Shown here piece by piece: positions 34,376 to 46,184 of a DNA stretch of 64,000 bases; position 1 is the stretch's first letter, and each line of letters starts with the position of its first letter. Location of the stretch: NCBI GenBank assembly GCA_016169945.1, contig JADLSH010000061.1:620001-684000 (forward strand), given 5' to 3'. The stretch is from Trachythela sp. YZ-2020 (Eukaryota > Cnidaria > Anthozoa > Malacalcyonacea > Clavulariidae). The translations under genes and the position numbers were made by a program. The notes under the pieces are model-generated. The model was given only the letters and a program-made list of their open reading frames with translations, was not told the origin of the DNA and searched no databases.

Positions 34376-36369
34376 CTACAAAATGCGACATAAAATGGAA
34401 AGTTGGGTAACAGTTTAAGAATTCAGGTCTGAATTAGAGCACGTGTCACAGAAACTCAAATTTCTAAGGGTCATTTTAAATGCAGTGATAGGGATGGTAA
34501 GACGAACACTGAAATCAAATATAATTCGATTATTCGATGGAAAGGGAGATCGTATTTTCACACAAGTTGGCCTCAATAAATCCCTACTGACTTCAAAAAT
34601 GTATCATATATATAGTATACTCAAGATAACGTTTGATATATAAAATCTGGACTAATAAGGGATAATTCCTATAGGGAAACTATGTCAAAGAACAGTAAAT
34701 AACAGACACTGAAATGGAAAAATGCTGTTAATGTAAACGAAACCAATGGATCGTGTGGACATAATATATATATATAGCTGAATTATAAATATATGCTCCT
34801 TCAAAAAACAAGTGAATCTTCAATACCAAGTAAAAACTTTACCAAAATTATAAAATTGTAAATTTCGCAATGTGATTGGTTAAAAACTTGACGGCCGCAC
34901 AGAAAGTACAATACAGTTCTACTGTCATACGTCCAAAAAGTTAGCCGCGACGGTGAAGATTAGCGATTATTTTTGAGTCACAGAGCACTTGCACGTACGG
35001 CCAGCGCGGACGATTTTGCGCATGCTCTGTGACTCGAAAATTATCGCTAATCTTGAATCACATTTCACGAAAGTATAAACACGTACGTGCGTGCAATTGT
35101 GCGTACGTACGTGCAAGTGGAGCCCGCCTTAAGTCAAAACCGAGATGAGCGTAGTAACGTGCGTTAGGAGGTCATAAAAGTACAAATATGCTGGAGAGCC
35201 CACCCGATTTGAGGAGGCGGGCAGCTTCAAATCAACCCATAGTGAAGAGGATAATAGCAACAGGTGCAAGTCGCACAACGGTTTCTGCACCAAAATTATT
35301 GGGGAATGCAATATATTTTGCGTCCTAGTCGTGTTCTGCCAAATTACATCACCCTGTTTTAAAAATAGACCCCTTCACTGCAGACACCATTTTTCTGTGT
35401 GCTGCCCTATAAGTTACAAATACACTACAAACCACCCGTACTGATGACGTCATCAATCATATGGTTGCTACTGACATCTCAATGGATATCATAACCATCG
35501 CTCGGCAAGGCTCGCTGCTTTGCAGGCGATTACACTGCCTCGGGCGAGTGGGATTATATGTAATATATACAAATTAACCGCGCGAGAGGTCTTTATCTGA
35601 TTTAAAATATCGAGGCGCAGCCGAGTGTTTTAGGTCTGATAAAGCCCGAACTGCAAGGTTTGTATATATTACTACTAAAATGACTCGTTTTGTACGCTCA
35701 CTGGCGTTGGAATTTTGAAGATTGATGTTATATACGCTGTAAAAATTGAAGGAAAAAATTTGGGCAAGTCTATATCAAATCTATAGATCCGCTACGGGTC
35801 ATGAGTTTCCTTAGTACTTTGTTAATGAATAATACATTTTAGAAGTATATATATAGGATATTATAATATGTAGGGAGTGGGATTGGCGTGTTGAATAGAT
35901 TACCTTTTGTGATAATGGTTCAGGAAATTTCATCACATGCTTGTTTAAGAATTTCTAATATTAAATCTCTTTCTGATTTTTCTTTATTTGTGTGAGATTT
36001 TGATGGAAAATATGTGATAAGGAGTTACAATCTTGGAAAAAAAATCCTAGGCGCAATTAACAGATTTGATTGAGATTAATAATCTACGAATATTTTTTCC
36101 AAGATTCTAGATTTGGTGACAGAAAATGAGGTCATATATATATGCACATTATTGTGTATTCTGATATTTTAGCGTTAGGGATTTTGGTTGGATTTGGGAC
36201 TGGCTTATTCGAAGTATAACATTTGATTCTATTCCTATTCGATTTCGGGAGATGAAATTTGCGCATGCCTCATTTATCTACTTCTACTAATATTTTGTCA
36301 CTCGGCCAAACACGACTTAAAGCTCATACTTGTGCAATAATCTTTTGAAACGCCTTTAAAACAACCTAC
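34376..36369. other. Intron 2 with a hairpin repeat
   Basis: Contains a palindrome at 34956-35054: AAGATTAGCGATTATTTTTG pairs with CGAAAATTATCGCTAATCTT, arms about 32 nt, including TGAGTCACAGAGCA and its complement. CGTACGTGC-rich DNA follows (35085-35120). No gene is recognised elsewhere in the intron. Confidence 0.5.
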
Positions 36370-36668
36370 CTTCAGCAAGTCGTGAGGCCAGTAAAGTTCA
36401 ATCTTTAGGAAAGGCGAACCTTTATCGCGGTCGTTCTTCATGCGCAAAAATTGTTTCAGCTGTACAATGTAACTTTTGCCTTCGCTTGGATCTTGTAAAT
36501 TTCTTTCCTCTGGATGTTTGTTGCCATCTTTGTAGTGAATCCTGAATTTCTTTCTAATTCCATATCGCACTTCACAGATCGTTGAGGTTACAGGTAATTT
36601 CGCATGTGGTAACAATTCCTCTCCCAAAATTAGGTTTATTAAGCTGCTTTTACCCGAGGAAGTTTCAC
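36370..36668 (-). CDS. DSTYK-like GTPase-kinase gene, exon 2 (G1 P-loop)
   Basis: 299-nt exon: acceptor AATGTAG|GTGAAAC at 36669, donor CTGAAG|GTAGGT at 36369. Joined to exon 1 (FA-G) it gives ILFAGETSSGKSSLINLIL, a dynamin-type P-loop. LPVTSTICE follows in the switch I position, matching the T-S-T pattern of dynamin-like GTPases. The remainder is charged (RKKFRIHYKDGNKHPEERN) with a strand ending ELYWPHDLLK. This exon defines the protein as a large dynamin-like GTPase. Confidence 0.9.
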
Positions 36669-37598
36669 CTACATTGAAAATGACAAATTAATGACGATTT
36701 GAAGATACTGGGTGTTTAAGCGTATTCTGAAAAACTTAATTAACTCTTCTGTTGCAGCTGGTGTTTGAGGTGGTACTATTAATAATATAAATTATTTGAA
36801 CTTATCATGCTTTTTATGAAATCAACGTTTAAGGCATGTATATTAAACCTTGTTGCTGCTTTGGAAATAAAGGGTTTATGAATTAGACCCGTTCAAGCAT
36901 GAATCATTAAATCCTGCGACAATCATGTCGATCGATTCGTTGTCACACAACTTCTTTCCCACATGAAATATATAAACGCTGTCTGATAATAAATTTGGTA
37001 CCAGGTTTGTGCGACTCTGTACGCCTAGCAGACCTCAAGGAGCAATTGCGATTCATTGCATTCCCGGGATGACTTGGTCTCAGTGCACGTTGCTACTGGG
37101 GACTTGCGTTCCCCAATCTGCCTCGAGGCTGATTATGCATGTTACGATTCCTACACATTATATAAATAATTTTCTGGGCATTTTTACCCCCTCAGGGTTT
37201 TATCCCCAGAGGGCTGGTAGGAGGCATACATTGAAGTCCTCGCACGTAGTACGATTTCCTGTATATATTTCATTTAATAATTCAGCGTTTTCTACCCCAG
37301 GCCCATGGGCATCCTGATGTGCAATTTATTGCTTCTTGGAGTTGTCGAGATACCTATTTCTGCCAGCCTCACATAGACCTACAGTAGTCTCTGATTTCTA
37401 AAAGTTAAATTGCGAAAACATGAACAAAGCACGTGAATTCCTGCTCCGTATATATACCAGTCACTGATCCATCAAAGACTTATAAGTACATGGGATACCA
37501 GCATTATCTCCACTGCTATAACAGTACAGACTATTTAGAGAAAGGCGATTTAGCCAGGCGATTTAGAGAAAAAGAGAAAAATTCTCCCTAAGCTACTA
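36669..37598. other. Intron 1 left flank; left arm of a split palindromic repeat
   Basis: No gene. About 37530-37598 (GGCGATTTAGCCAGGCG...TAAGCTACTA) is complementary to about 47195-47240 (TAGTAGCTTAGCGC...CTCTAAAGCGGCTGG). It is one arm of a palindromic repeat split by the 9.5-kb element that starts at 37599. Confidence 0.5.
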
Positions 37599-37611
37599 CA
37601 CTGTAAATTGA

Positions 37612-38030
37612 AAGGAGTCATTTCAACCCCTTCAAAGGAGTAGTTTTTTTTACCCCAGAACTACCCTTTCAAAATGGTCGTTTCCGTCCCTTCGGAGGTT
37701 AATATTCCAAAGGGTAGATTCTACCCTTTTCAAGGAGTCATTTCAACCCCTGAAAGGGTCACATGGTTACCCTTCCAAAGGGTCATTTTGACTCTCTAGC
37801 AGAGTAAAAATTACCCATATGAAGAGCCATTTCTGCTCTTCCAAAGAATCATTTCACCTCCTATTTGGGTTCATTTCAGCTTTGTAACTTAGAGTAGCTT
37901 TCATGCAAAGGGTAGTTTCTATTCCTTTAAAGAGTAATTATGCCCTTCCAGAGGGTAGTTTCGGCTCTTCAAAAGGGTCATCAAACTCCTGTAAATATTT
38001 CTATCTCCAGGTTACCTTTTAACCCCTTTT
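37612..38030. repeat. Subterminal repeat array of the 9.5-kb element
   Basis: Degenerate units alternating AAAGGGTAG/GGAGTCATTTC with their complements, about 20 bp each. The opposite end (46960-47100) carries fewer units. Such arrays at both ends look like multiple transposase-binding sites. Confidence 0.6.
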
Positions 38031-38497
38031 ACACACCTTGCTGTTAAACTGATTAATGATTATTTGATGCATGTTCAGGCCACCAATAAGTAAAATACAG
38101 CAAATATTATACATATAGGAAGTATTACAGTACAAACAGACAGCATTCTTGTTTTATAACAATTGATTTGAACATCACAAATATCATATACACAAATATC
38201 ATATGTATAAATGGTGGCCGAGAACTGCCATAGCAAAATTTATATATATTTTTATATTTTCAAAAATAAAATAATTTAAAACTAAAGTGCAGACAAAATA
38301 GAAAAAGAAATGAAATCAAAATTAAAATAAAACAAAATCAAAACAAAAATGATTTCAAAAGAAAATGAAAATCAAATGAAAATGAAATCACCTATGGCCG
38401 AGAACCGCCATAGCCCGCAATACTTGGCGGTCTAATTGTATACAGTTGATCATACTTCATATAAGCTTGGCCACAATTCAACTTTGTTAATTTAAAT

Positions 38498-39973
38498 ATG
38501 GCGGCGAAGAAAAAAGACACGTGGGACGTTTTTAGAGAGAATATGAAAGACAAGCGATGTAAAAAAGCACAACCAGCCGTAAACAATAAAGGTTTGAGCG
38601 CAGGAGATCTGATTGTACCTAACGGGTAAATAGTAGTTGAAAGACTGAGTTCTGAAGTATCAGGCAAAGCCCAGAAATACAGCCGGATTGGGGCACGTGA
38701 GTTTGTCCCTTTTAACGAAGAAGAAGTCAGTATTCGTGCAATCAAAGCGGCATGCGAAAAACATTACAAGTCCTTGTCGGAAGAAGGATTAAAATGTGAC
38801 GTATTAGCCGGAGGCCAAGGAACCGCTTGTTTATCAATGGAACATGTTCCTGATCTTAAAGTAGTCCATGTCAGATTCATCAAGCCACAAATAAATCGGC
38901 CATCCCCTTCGTTTGTGACCCCTGTATCCCAAGATATTATGAGAGAAGAAATCCCGCATTCAGCTTCATGAGTGAATGTGTTCAATTGAGAGAGAGTCCG
39001 AATAAAAGGAAAATTAAAATCAAAATATGTTGATCGTCTGCTGCAAAAAGGCCTGCCCCCAAAAGCTTGACAGTATCACAAATGATCAAACTGGGAAAGC
39101 TAATCAACCCGGTGTTGCTGATACAACCCACACAATGATCATTGACGTGTTCAGCTTTGATCTTAGCAGTTTGTCCCGGTCTGTACTCCCACAAACAGTG
39201 GAATTTACTGTTGAAAATTCTGTACTTGGAGAACGTACAGTATAAATGTATTTAAATCCTGTATGACACTATAGTTTTAGTATTTTGTTTCTCAGGAACC
39301 TTCTGAGAAACAATACCTTCTCGTGAATATTATAAATATTCATTGTTCAAGGTTCTTTCCGTAAAGCGTACAAAGCTAGCAGCAACACTGCTGTTTTCAA
39401 GGCAATGATTGGGTTGTAAAGAGATACTTAGAAAAAGTTGTCAATGAGGTAACAAATGATCTCGGCCAATCCATGGAAGAGCAAACTAAGAAAGTAGTTC
39501 AGATGAACCATTTTTCCAACAATTTTGCTGATCAGCTATCAAAAACTGTGAAGCAGATGAATATTGGTGAGAAGTTTGGTCCTGTCATGCAGTTTCAAAT
39601 GGTCTACTTTGGTAAGATACAAGGTACAGGTGAATGTGTAACAATTGAGCGGTACATCAAGGGCGAATTTGTTAAGTATGTAAATAACACTGGGGAACTA
39701 TGTGTTTCCAGTGGCCATTTGCTTGGCCAAAAAGCTGAGTGCTTGGTCCACTTTTCATATGAGAAGTCCAATCATCAGTTAATGGTCCTTGATCTGCAAG
39801 GGAGCAGTCATATGCTGTTTGATCCAGAAGTAGCCTCAGAAAAGCTTGTTGGTGAGGAAAATTAATTTATGTTTCGCGCTGGAAATCTTAGTGCCGACGC
39901 AATCAAAACATTTGTTCAGAACCATAAGTGCAACAAGTTTTGTCAGCTAGTTGGACTGAATTCGATAGCATAG
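38498..39973 (+). pseudogene. Alpha-kinase gene carried by the transposon (decayed)
   Basis: Starts at ATG 38498 (MAAKKKDTWDVFRENMKDKR), 24 bp inside the left TIR. The N-terminal region (38498-38971) is open except for TAA at 38627; frame breaks follow near 38970-39130. The kinase domain begins near FTVENSVLGE, crosses a 117-bp intron (39235-39351) into SFRKAYKASS, then after a frameshift near 39396 shows WVVKRYLEKV with the conserved lysine. Further on are ERYIKGEFVKYVNN, ECLVHFSYEKSNHQLMVLDLQG with the catalytic DLQG, and after a stop at 39863 GNLSADAIKTF and HKCNKFCQLVGL, the zinc-binding end typical of alpha-kinases. Those features match the eEF2K/myosin heavy chain kinase family. This copy is not functional. 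Confidence 0.85.
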
Positions 39974-40361
39974 GAGAAATGTAGTGGTCAAAACGATGCG
40001 ACTCTTATTGTTCGATTAATATTACTCCAAAGAGTTAGAGTTTTATATTGGTTTAGTTATGAATGCAACCAAATATGATACTTAGTTGGAAATAATTTGT
40101 TAGCATGGAAAGAACGTAATGGTCGAAAGTATATGACATTTTGTTGTGTTATTGTTCAGTTGCTCCAAAGAGTTAGAAGAACTCATTTACCCAAGGAGTC
40201 ACTTAGCTCATTAAGAGTAATTTTTGTCTATACGAAGAATATGATATACTTTACATATATATATATATAATTTATACAATAATTTATATATTTTACGTGA
40301 TAGCAGTAATTTCTTCACCGTCATAAGAACTGTAGAGCTGAAATAATGATCCATCGTTCAC

Positions 40362-42258
40362 TCATATATGTTCACAAAGGAAGAGAAAAGCAGTTCCACA
40401 ATCTGCTGGCTCTAAATTTGATGGGTCAGGTAGGAATCTTTCACATTGTGTCCTAAAAACTGAATCCAGATAGTCATCATGTACTTGTAATACTCCTGAC
40501 AGTTCTGCAACTTCTCTGAGCTGTTCATCACTAATTTTCCAACCTACAAAGTATGAAAACAAGAAACCATATGTGGCTTTTTTATCATTTGTGCCTAATC
40601 AAAAGCATAGGCATAACAGTCAGCAGGTTTTACTAGAGAAGTTTGCCTTTCCAAAACGATAGGACTATTTCTTATTCACTTTTCAAGTTTTCCCATGTTA
40701 GCAGTACACATAAACAAATAATTCTTCTTCAAAAGCATGAATAGCTTTTGCAAAAAGGAAAAATTGTTAATTGCTAGACATATGCACGAGCACGTAAAAT
40801 TTATCAAAAAAGAGTTGCTTGCATACATACCACATTCTCTAAGGTCATAATTTTCTGGGAAATCATATATGTGGTTTGGAATGCCATCTGGCAACACCGT
40901 ATCCCTCTGTTTCCTTATCCTGTGACTGTTCCATAGGAGAACAAAACTGTCGATTTCTTTCTGAATCAAAGGGATAATTATGTAAGCCAATAGACACCTA
41001 CAAAACTATGACATATTACTGTTTATGGATATTGGTCTTGCATGAGCATACAGAATGTTTAAATTTTATGTCTTTCATGCAAAAATAACATATATACAAT
41101 GGTTGTTACAGTATCTACCTGTGCGTTTCATTTTGAGGATCATAATGTCCTTGATCTTTAAGCCACAACAGTGGTTGTTTATAATATTTCTCTAGCCTTT
41201 CATGCAATTCTTTCCACCACCGTTCTATCTGTAATGCATCAAAGCAGAATTATTGAATGTTATGTTTGATGGTTTGCCACTGCATGCGTATATGTGATTT
41301 TTTCATTACAATGAATAAATAGCCCAAATTTTCTTTCAGAATAAATAAATTGACACACTCTTGGATACATTTTTGGATGGTATATTGTAAGTACCACTTA
41401 CAATACCCCTACCCACGGGGGACAGTTGCATTGGCTGCCCCTGCCTAGTTGTGGGATGGCACATTTTAAATAAATGACTTACTTTACATTATTACTACAA
41501 ATGAACTCTACCTGATTTGATGTAGATGGCCCAAAAAGTACTGTTTCACCAGCATCCATATCACCATGTTGTTGGCGTAAGTATGCATGCATGGTGGCCA
41601 TAACACCAGTCTCCGTGCCTTTATCCACCATTAACATGCTTGCAATGGTGCGCTGCTCATACAGGTATTCGAGATAAAAACGACCAATTAGCTTTGGGTC
41701 ACTTTTGCTCCTCCAAACTTTCACCCACAGTGCTTTCCGGCTGTATGTGTCAAGACAACCATATATTGCAATAGGGAAAGTACTGTTCTGAAAGCCCATA
41801 AGTTTATCGTGGCCATTGAGAAAATGTACAAAGTTTGGTCCAGGCGACGTGAAATTTCCCTTCTTCTTTTTCGTTTTAAAGCCTGGAGCTCTGCATTCTA
41901 ATCCTTTGGGGTCTAATTCAAACATAACATCATGCACCAAATCCCTTGGTACAGCAAGATCATGGACCTGTCTAATTTTCTGATGCATGGCACGATAACC
42001 AAGCAGTTTACCAGGACCTTGTAATTCTTCCCGAACTGCATCTCGAACTTGATCAACTGAAATATTCCTATTGGTGCAACGTATTTCAAAGTGCTGTAAT
42101 CGCCGATCTAATGTCCTTGAACTCCATGCGTACTGGCTGAAGTCTCTTTGCATAAAGTCGAGAATTTCTGTACGGTTTAAACCGCTGTTTATATAATGTT
42201 GTAAAGTCTCCTTCAGCTGCAAATCATCTTGCCAGCTATCATTTCTTATACGCGCCAT
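40362..42258 (-). CDS. DDE integrase-like transposase, four exons
   Basis: Exons 42258-41512, 41228-41119, 40997-40831 and 40543-40362 splice in phase into 401 residues with no stop. The N-terminus (NDSWQDDLQLKETLQHYINS) looks like a helical DNA-binding part. The core has AIYGCLDTYSRKALWVKVWR (D1), MLMVDKGTETGVMATMHAYL (D2) and, across the first intron, GPSTSNQ|IERWWKELHERL (E). The C-terminus has CLLAYIIIPLIQKEIDSFV and ends FLFLCEHI. This integrase-core family (rve-like, close to eukaryotic IS3-like or IS3EU elements) is common in invertebrate genomes. It is the probable transposase of this element, starting 15 bp inside the right TIR. The exact superfamily needs a search. Confidence 0.85.
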
Positions 42259-42536
42259 TTTGATTTTCGATCGTGGCCAAGCTTATATGAAGTATGATCA
42301 ACTGTATACAATTAGACCGCCAAGTATTGGGGGCTATGGCGGTTCTCGGCCATAGGTGATTTCATTTTCATTTGATTTTCATTTTCTTTTGACATCATTT
42401 TTGTTTTGATTTTGTTTTATTTTAATTTTGATTTCATTTCTTTTTCTATTTTGACTACACTTTAATTTTAAATTATTTTATTTTTGAAAATATAAAAATA
42501 TATATAAATTTTGCTATGGCAGTTCTCGGCCACCAT

Positions 42537-44756
42537 ACATATATTATATCATATGTTCAATAGATTTGAACACCACAAATATCTTTTACAAATCAAGCTA
42601 AAGGAATGTTACAATTAAAAATGCAACAATACCATACACTTTTCCTTGTAACTGACCCAACAGACTAAAAAGTTGCGTTACCCTAACTGGGATTTGTTAT
42701 GCATGACTGTTCATTTCAAAAGTTGCTTCTTCTAAATTATGATCACATTTCTTTGCCTTTGATAATCAAAATTACATGCCAAGCAATAATATTGAAGCAT
42801 CTAAAAGTTTGTCTCACATGAAGCATCACACAACACTGTTCTTTCCCCAAACAACGTAGGTGATCAAGGTGTCGAACACATCATTATCTCTCAAGGATAT
42901 TGCAGGTGAGACGCCTGTTCTATTTCGTTGTCCATATCATCAGTTCCCTACAAATTATAATTATACATATATATTAATCATACAGCGGTTGACGGTTGTG
43001 TAAATCTACCTGAAAAATACAATAAGAACTTCGACGTTTCGAGCGAAGGCCCTTCGTCTGGAAGTTAGTACTGTAGAATGGGTCGGGGAAAACATGTGCT
43101 TTTATAGCGAATACAAAAGCGATCACGTGATAAAAAATAAACCAATCAGATGGATTTAATCAAGACAAACTATAAACAAAATATGGAAATCACATCACAA
43201 AATATATTAGCATGCAAGGAGAAGCGAACAAAGCAAGAAAGACAGAAATTCAGGAACTATATATGAGAGAAGGTGAGATGTAGAGTATCTGCTGATGGCA
43301 GGCATAAACAAATAGGAGTTAAATCTAAGAGAATCACTGATTACTACCGAGAGGATGAATGGTGCCAAGTTGGGAAATGAGACACATTTCTTGCCTTTTG
43401 CGGCTATCATTACTACCAGAAATGGGACATAGAGCTCGAATTTTCATATCTGAAACACTGTGATTATGAGATGATGCATTAGGGCACATTGGTGCACAAT
43501 GAGTAACAATACACATGCGCGGATAGCATTGTTAAACCATGAACACAAAGTTCTTTCTCTTCGATAAGTAAAATTATCAGGCATTCTGGATTATGATATT
43601 CCTATTTGCTAGAAAATACTGGCATCAATAAATTTAACTACTAGAAACAATCACAGTCTCAGACAGAAGCAAAGCAATCTTTTGATTTTTGAATAATCCT
43701 ATCTATTTTATATAATTTGTAATACATTCTACTCTTTACTATTTACGAAATAGAAATATTTAGCATAGATCTTTCTAAAATTTAAGACATATACCTTTTT
43801 CCAATTGAAGAATACGAGCGAGTTGCCATGATAATATAAACCAAGGAAATGCCCAACCGCCATACATGAAAGTCGTCCAAATTCCATACTTTGTAAGTGA
43901 ACTTTCGCGCTGAAAGCATTGATCTAAATTTAAGAATCGATATAATATAGCAATTAAATTAAAGAAACGGCTTACAATGCTAAACTTGTTCTAAATCTAC
44001 TAAGCATTTGATAACTATATTTTTATTAAAATAAAGGACAGTACGATTCAGTGAAAATTGTAAACATAGCCTCAAACATTAGCTAGTATAGTCATTAAAA
44101 CACTCACCAAATACGGAGCTTCGCACGCCGTCACACGAAAATCCGACCCAAGAACCATTCAGCAAGAAATATAGCCTTCCAATGATTGCATTGCCCCATT
44201 GAATGATATTGTATTATATTTTAAAAACATAAAAATCAAGCAACGAAGTGATATCACGATGTAAAACACCAAGAGATATCAAATATAAACATCACAGGTG
44301 CGTTTCATGTGGGGAGGAAAACGGCCAAATTAAGAGCCAGACCAGTGAGCTCCATGTGTTACTGGAGTGATCACTTAAAACGAGGCGCACATGCAGTCTA
44401 TGGCTCAGTGATATCAAATATATATCGATAAAATATATTTTGGCGCCTTTATTTCTGTTGTATTTCATTTGCATTGTCGCATTGTCGCATTATAGATTTT
44501 AGCAATTTAAATAAACCGATTCAAAAAATGCTGGCAATAATTTTTATACAAAATGTATTTTAAATCTGAATATAAAATCGAACATAAACGCTGCCATGCA
44601 CACATTCACTACTACTAAATTATAAGCACTTATGCAAGGCATATGCGCGGACAAACACATTAGAAGGCTCACAAGCGAATATGCGTCATCAAGCTGTCAC
44701 TCTTTGCAATTGGACTCTTTGTGATGGGTCAAGTTACCCTTCGAGGAGTAAAGCAA
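42537..44756. other. Interior of the 9.5-kb element between its two passengers
   Basis: Mostly unrecognised A+T rich DNA. 42970-43100 resembles the 5'/LTR-like region of a Penelope-like element. Two minus-strand ORFs near 43207-43516 and one near 44292-44474 have no recognisable domain. Confidence 0.4.
43024..43072 (-). ncRNA. Hammerhead-ribozyme-like core in Penelope-like LTR fragment
   Basis: On the minus strand: CAGACGA, a short GC stem (AGGGCCTTCGCT), CGAAAC, then GTCGAAG. The order CUGANGA-stem II-GAAA-stem III is that of minimal hammerhead motifs known from Penelope-like elements. Here the first box reads CAGACGA instead of CUGACGA, a change at a core position, so it is probably inactive. 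The surrounding sequence (CAGGTAGATTTACACAACCG) fits a Penelope-like LTR-type region. Confidence 0.5.
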
Positions 44757-45274
44757 AGTAGGTAAACACATGCATACAGGATCGGAAGTAATTAGTATTC
44801 ATACGTCACGCCTGGAAGTAAGAATAATAATGAGGTGACGTACCCCCTGAGGTTGCGCAACCTAGAGGTTTGGCAACCTGGAGGTGACGTATCCTTTGAA
44901 CCGTTTATTAATATTCCTACGTCACGCCTGGAAGTATAATGAGGTGACGTACCCTCTGAGGTGTGAAAAAGTTTCGCACGACGCTTTACGGAATGTTTGT
45001 TGTCAGTAGAGAGAAATAAATAACAGCAGAGAGTTTTGTGTTTTGATTTTCTTTAAATTACACACAACAATTTAAATGTTTCTTCTAATAATAGTTTATA
45101 TAATAATAGTTTTGGCTTTATTGTTCGATGGTTTCTCTGACAAAGCCTCGTACCGTAGACTCGTCTTCGTGCAGATTCACCCATTTTATATGGCCTGTAG
45201 ATTGGTGCCTTATTTTGACAAGCCAATAATGTTCTTTGTTGATGTAGACCCCTCCCGGATGGCCAGGATCAAAA

Positions 45275-45655
45275 CTATTTGCACGACGATTTATACATCT
45301 CTATGATAGCATATCCTTTGGGAATGACACGAACGGTGTCGGCTTTGTCGGTGTAGTTTAGCCACTCGGAGATAGTTGCATCCGACCAGGTAATATACCA
45401 ATGATGTTTATGTTGTTTTCTTCCAGGCTTGGTCTCGATGCCAGAGACCGGTGTGGGTGTAGTCACCTTAGTTTGGGTGGTGAAGGGATAAACATGGCAG
45501 TCGCCACATAGGTCTCCAAGAACGTGCTTATCTGCTGGTATGTCAGACTTGTTATCCACCAATAAGTATCCAAACGGTCTCTCTATTCTTATCAAACATT
45601 CATTCTCCAACAATTCCAATTTGTTTCCTATCACTAGGACTTGGGAAGAGAGCAA
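45275..45655 (-). CDS. Unassigned Polinton ORF fragment
   Basis: 126-codon frame immediately after the ATPase remnant, overlapping it by a few bases. I see no known domain: a mixed charged protein with a central threonine/lysine/histidine stretch and the end KGYAIIEMYKSS. It is probably the 3' part of another Polinton gene joined by the internal deletion that truncated the ATPase. Confidence 0.35.
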   Translation of the reverse strand: MLSSQVLVIGNKLELLENECLIRIERPFGYLLVDNKSDIPADKHVLGDLCGDCHVYPFTTQTKVTTPTPVSGIETKPGRKQHKHHWYITWSDATISEWLNYTDKADTVRVIPKGYAIIEMYKSSCK

Positions 45656-46163
45656 GATATTGGGCTAATATCTGTATTAAATTTCCCCTTATGAAACATG
45701 TTCTGAAGCAAAATGATAACACTAGCGTTTCTATGATGACCCTGGGTAAATAATCGAGCTACCATAGGACTGTCTGTTGCTTCGGCCATCATATCATCCA
45801 GTATGATTATGTTGTTGTACCGGGTATTGATCTCACCCAGATCATCGGACAGCTCGGGAAGACCTCTCTCAAACCGGATGATTTTCCCAAGGGATTTTTG
45901 CAAATCGTCGTAACGATCTTGCCATTGATAAAAACAACAACGAATGCGAATACTTCTCTGCTCCTCGTACACGATACGATTTTTTCCAAAATTTGTCGGA
46001 CAAAATACGTTTTTCCACTTTGGTTCGGACCCACGGCCATTAGTGAGAATTTATGGCGGAAGTTGAATTTCGGATAGGGCTTAGTAATCAAAGATGCTGT
46101 TACTTTCGGTACGGTTTTTGTTGGTTTTAGTATAGAATTTGTTTTCTTTCGAATACATCTCAT
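45634..46163 (-). pseudogene. Polinton packaging ATPase (FtsK/HerA type), frameshifted and truncated
   Basis: Minus strand. The first frame (46163 down to about 45985) carries the Walker A motif GPNQSGKT after a basic N-terminus. A frameshift near 45970 moves to a second frame with the Walker B IIILDD and downstream helix (MFHKGK). The C-terminal part is missing where the internal deletion joins the next ORF. In the family this enzyme pumps DNA into capsids; here it is broken. Confidence 0.8.
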
Positions 46164-46184
46164 TTCTTTTAGTATATGTGCGGG

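Larger units (their letters stand above)
38211..42536. mobile_element. 4.3-kb DNA transposon with 264-bp TIRs, integrase and alpha-kinase genes
   Basis: Long inverted repeats 38211-38474 and 42273-42536 begin ATGGTGGCCGAGAACTGCCA and are nearly identical. A variant of the terminal motif recurs inside each TIR (TATGGCCGAGAACCGCCATA at about 38393 and its complement at about 42336). Between them lie two convergent genes, each starting within about 25 bp of its TIR: an alpha-kinase pseudogene on plus and a DDE integrase-like gene on minus. The target duplication could not be fixed because flanks are ATA-rich; a direct near-repeat GATTTGAACA[T/C]CACAAATATC lies on both sides. Confidence 0.82.

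Noticed and set aside
29985..36627. Bacterial contamination, because of the GTPase-like fragments
   Set aside because: The fragments are joined by GT-AG introns in perfect phase, which shows a eukaryotic gene.
37612..38030. CRISPR-like array of ~20-bp units
   Set aside because: Units are degenerate, in both orientations, without unique spacers, and mirrored at the other element end; they are transposon subterminal repeats.
38774..39245. Separate small genes at 38774-38971 and 39027-39245
   Set aside because: They are pieces of one decayed alpha-kinase gene interrupted by stops and frameshifts.
40250..40300. AT dinucleotide run as a CRISPR or regulatory array
   Set aside because: Simple microsatellite only; no spaced repeats.
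45076..45306. Plus-strand 76-codon ORF with a hydrophobic start
   Set aside because: It overlaps the Polinton TIR and the minus-strand Polinton ORF; no independent support.
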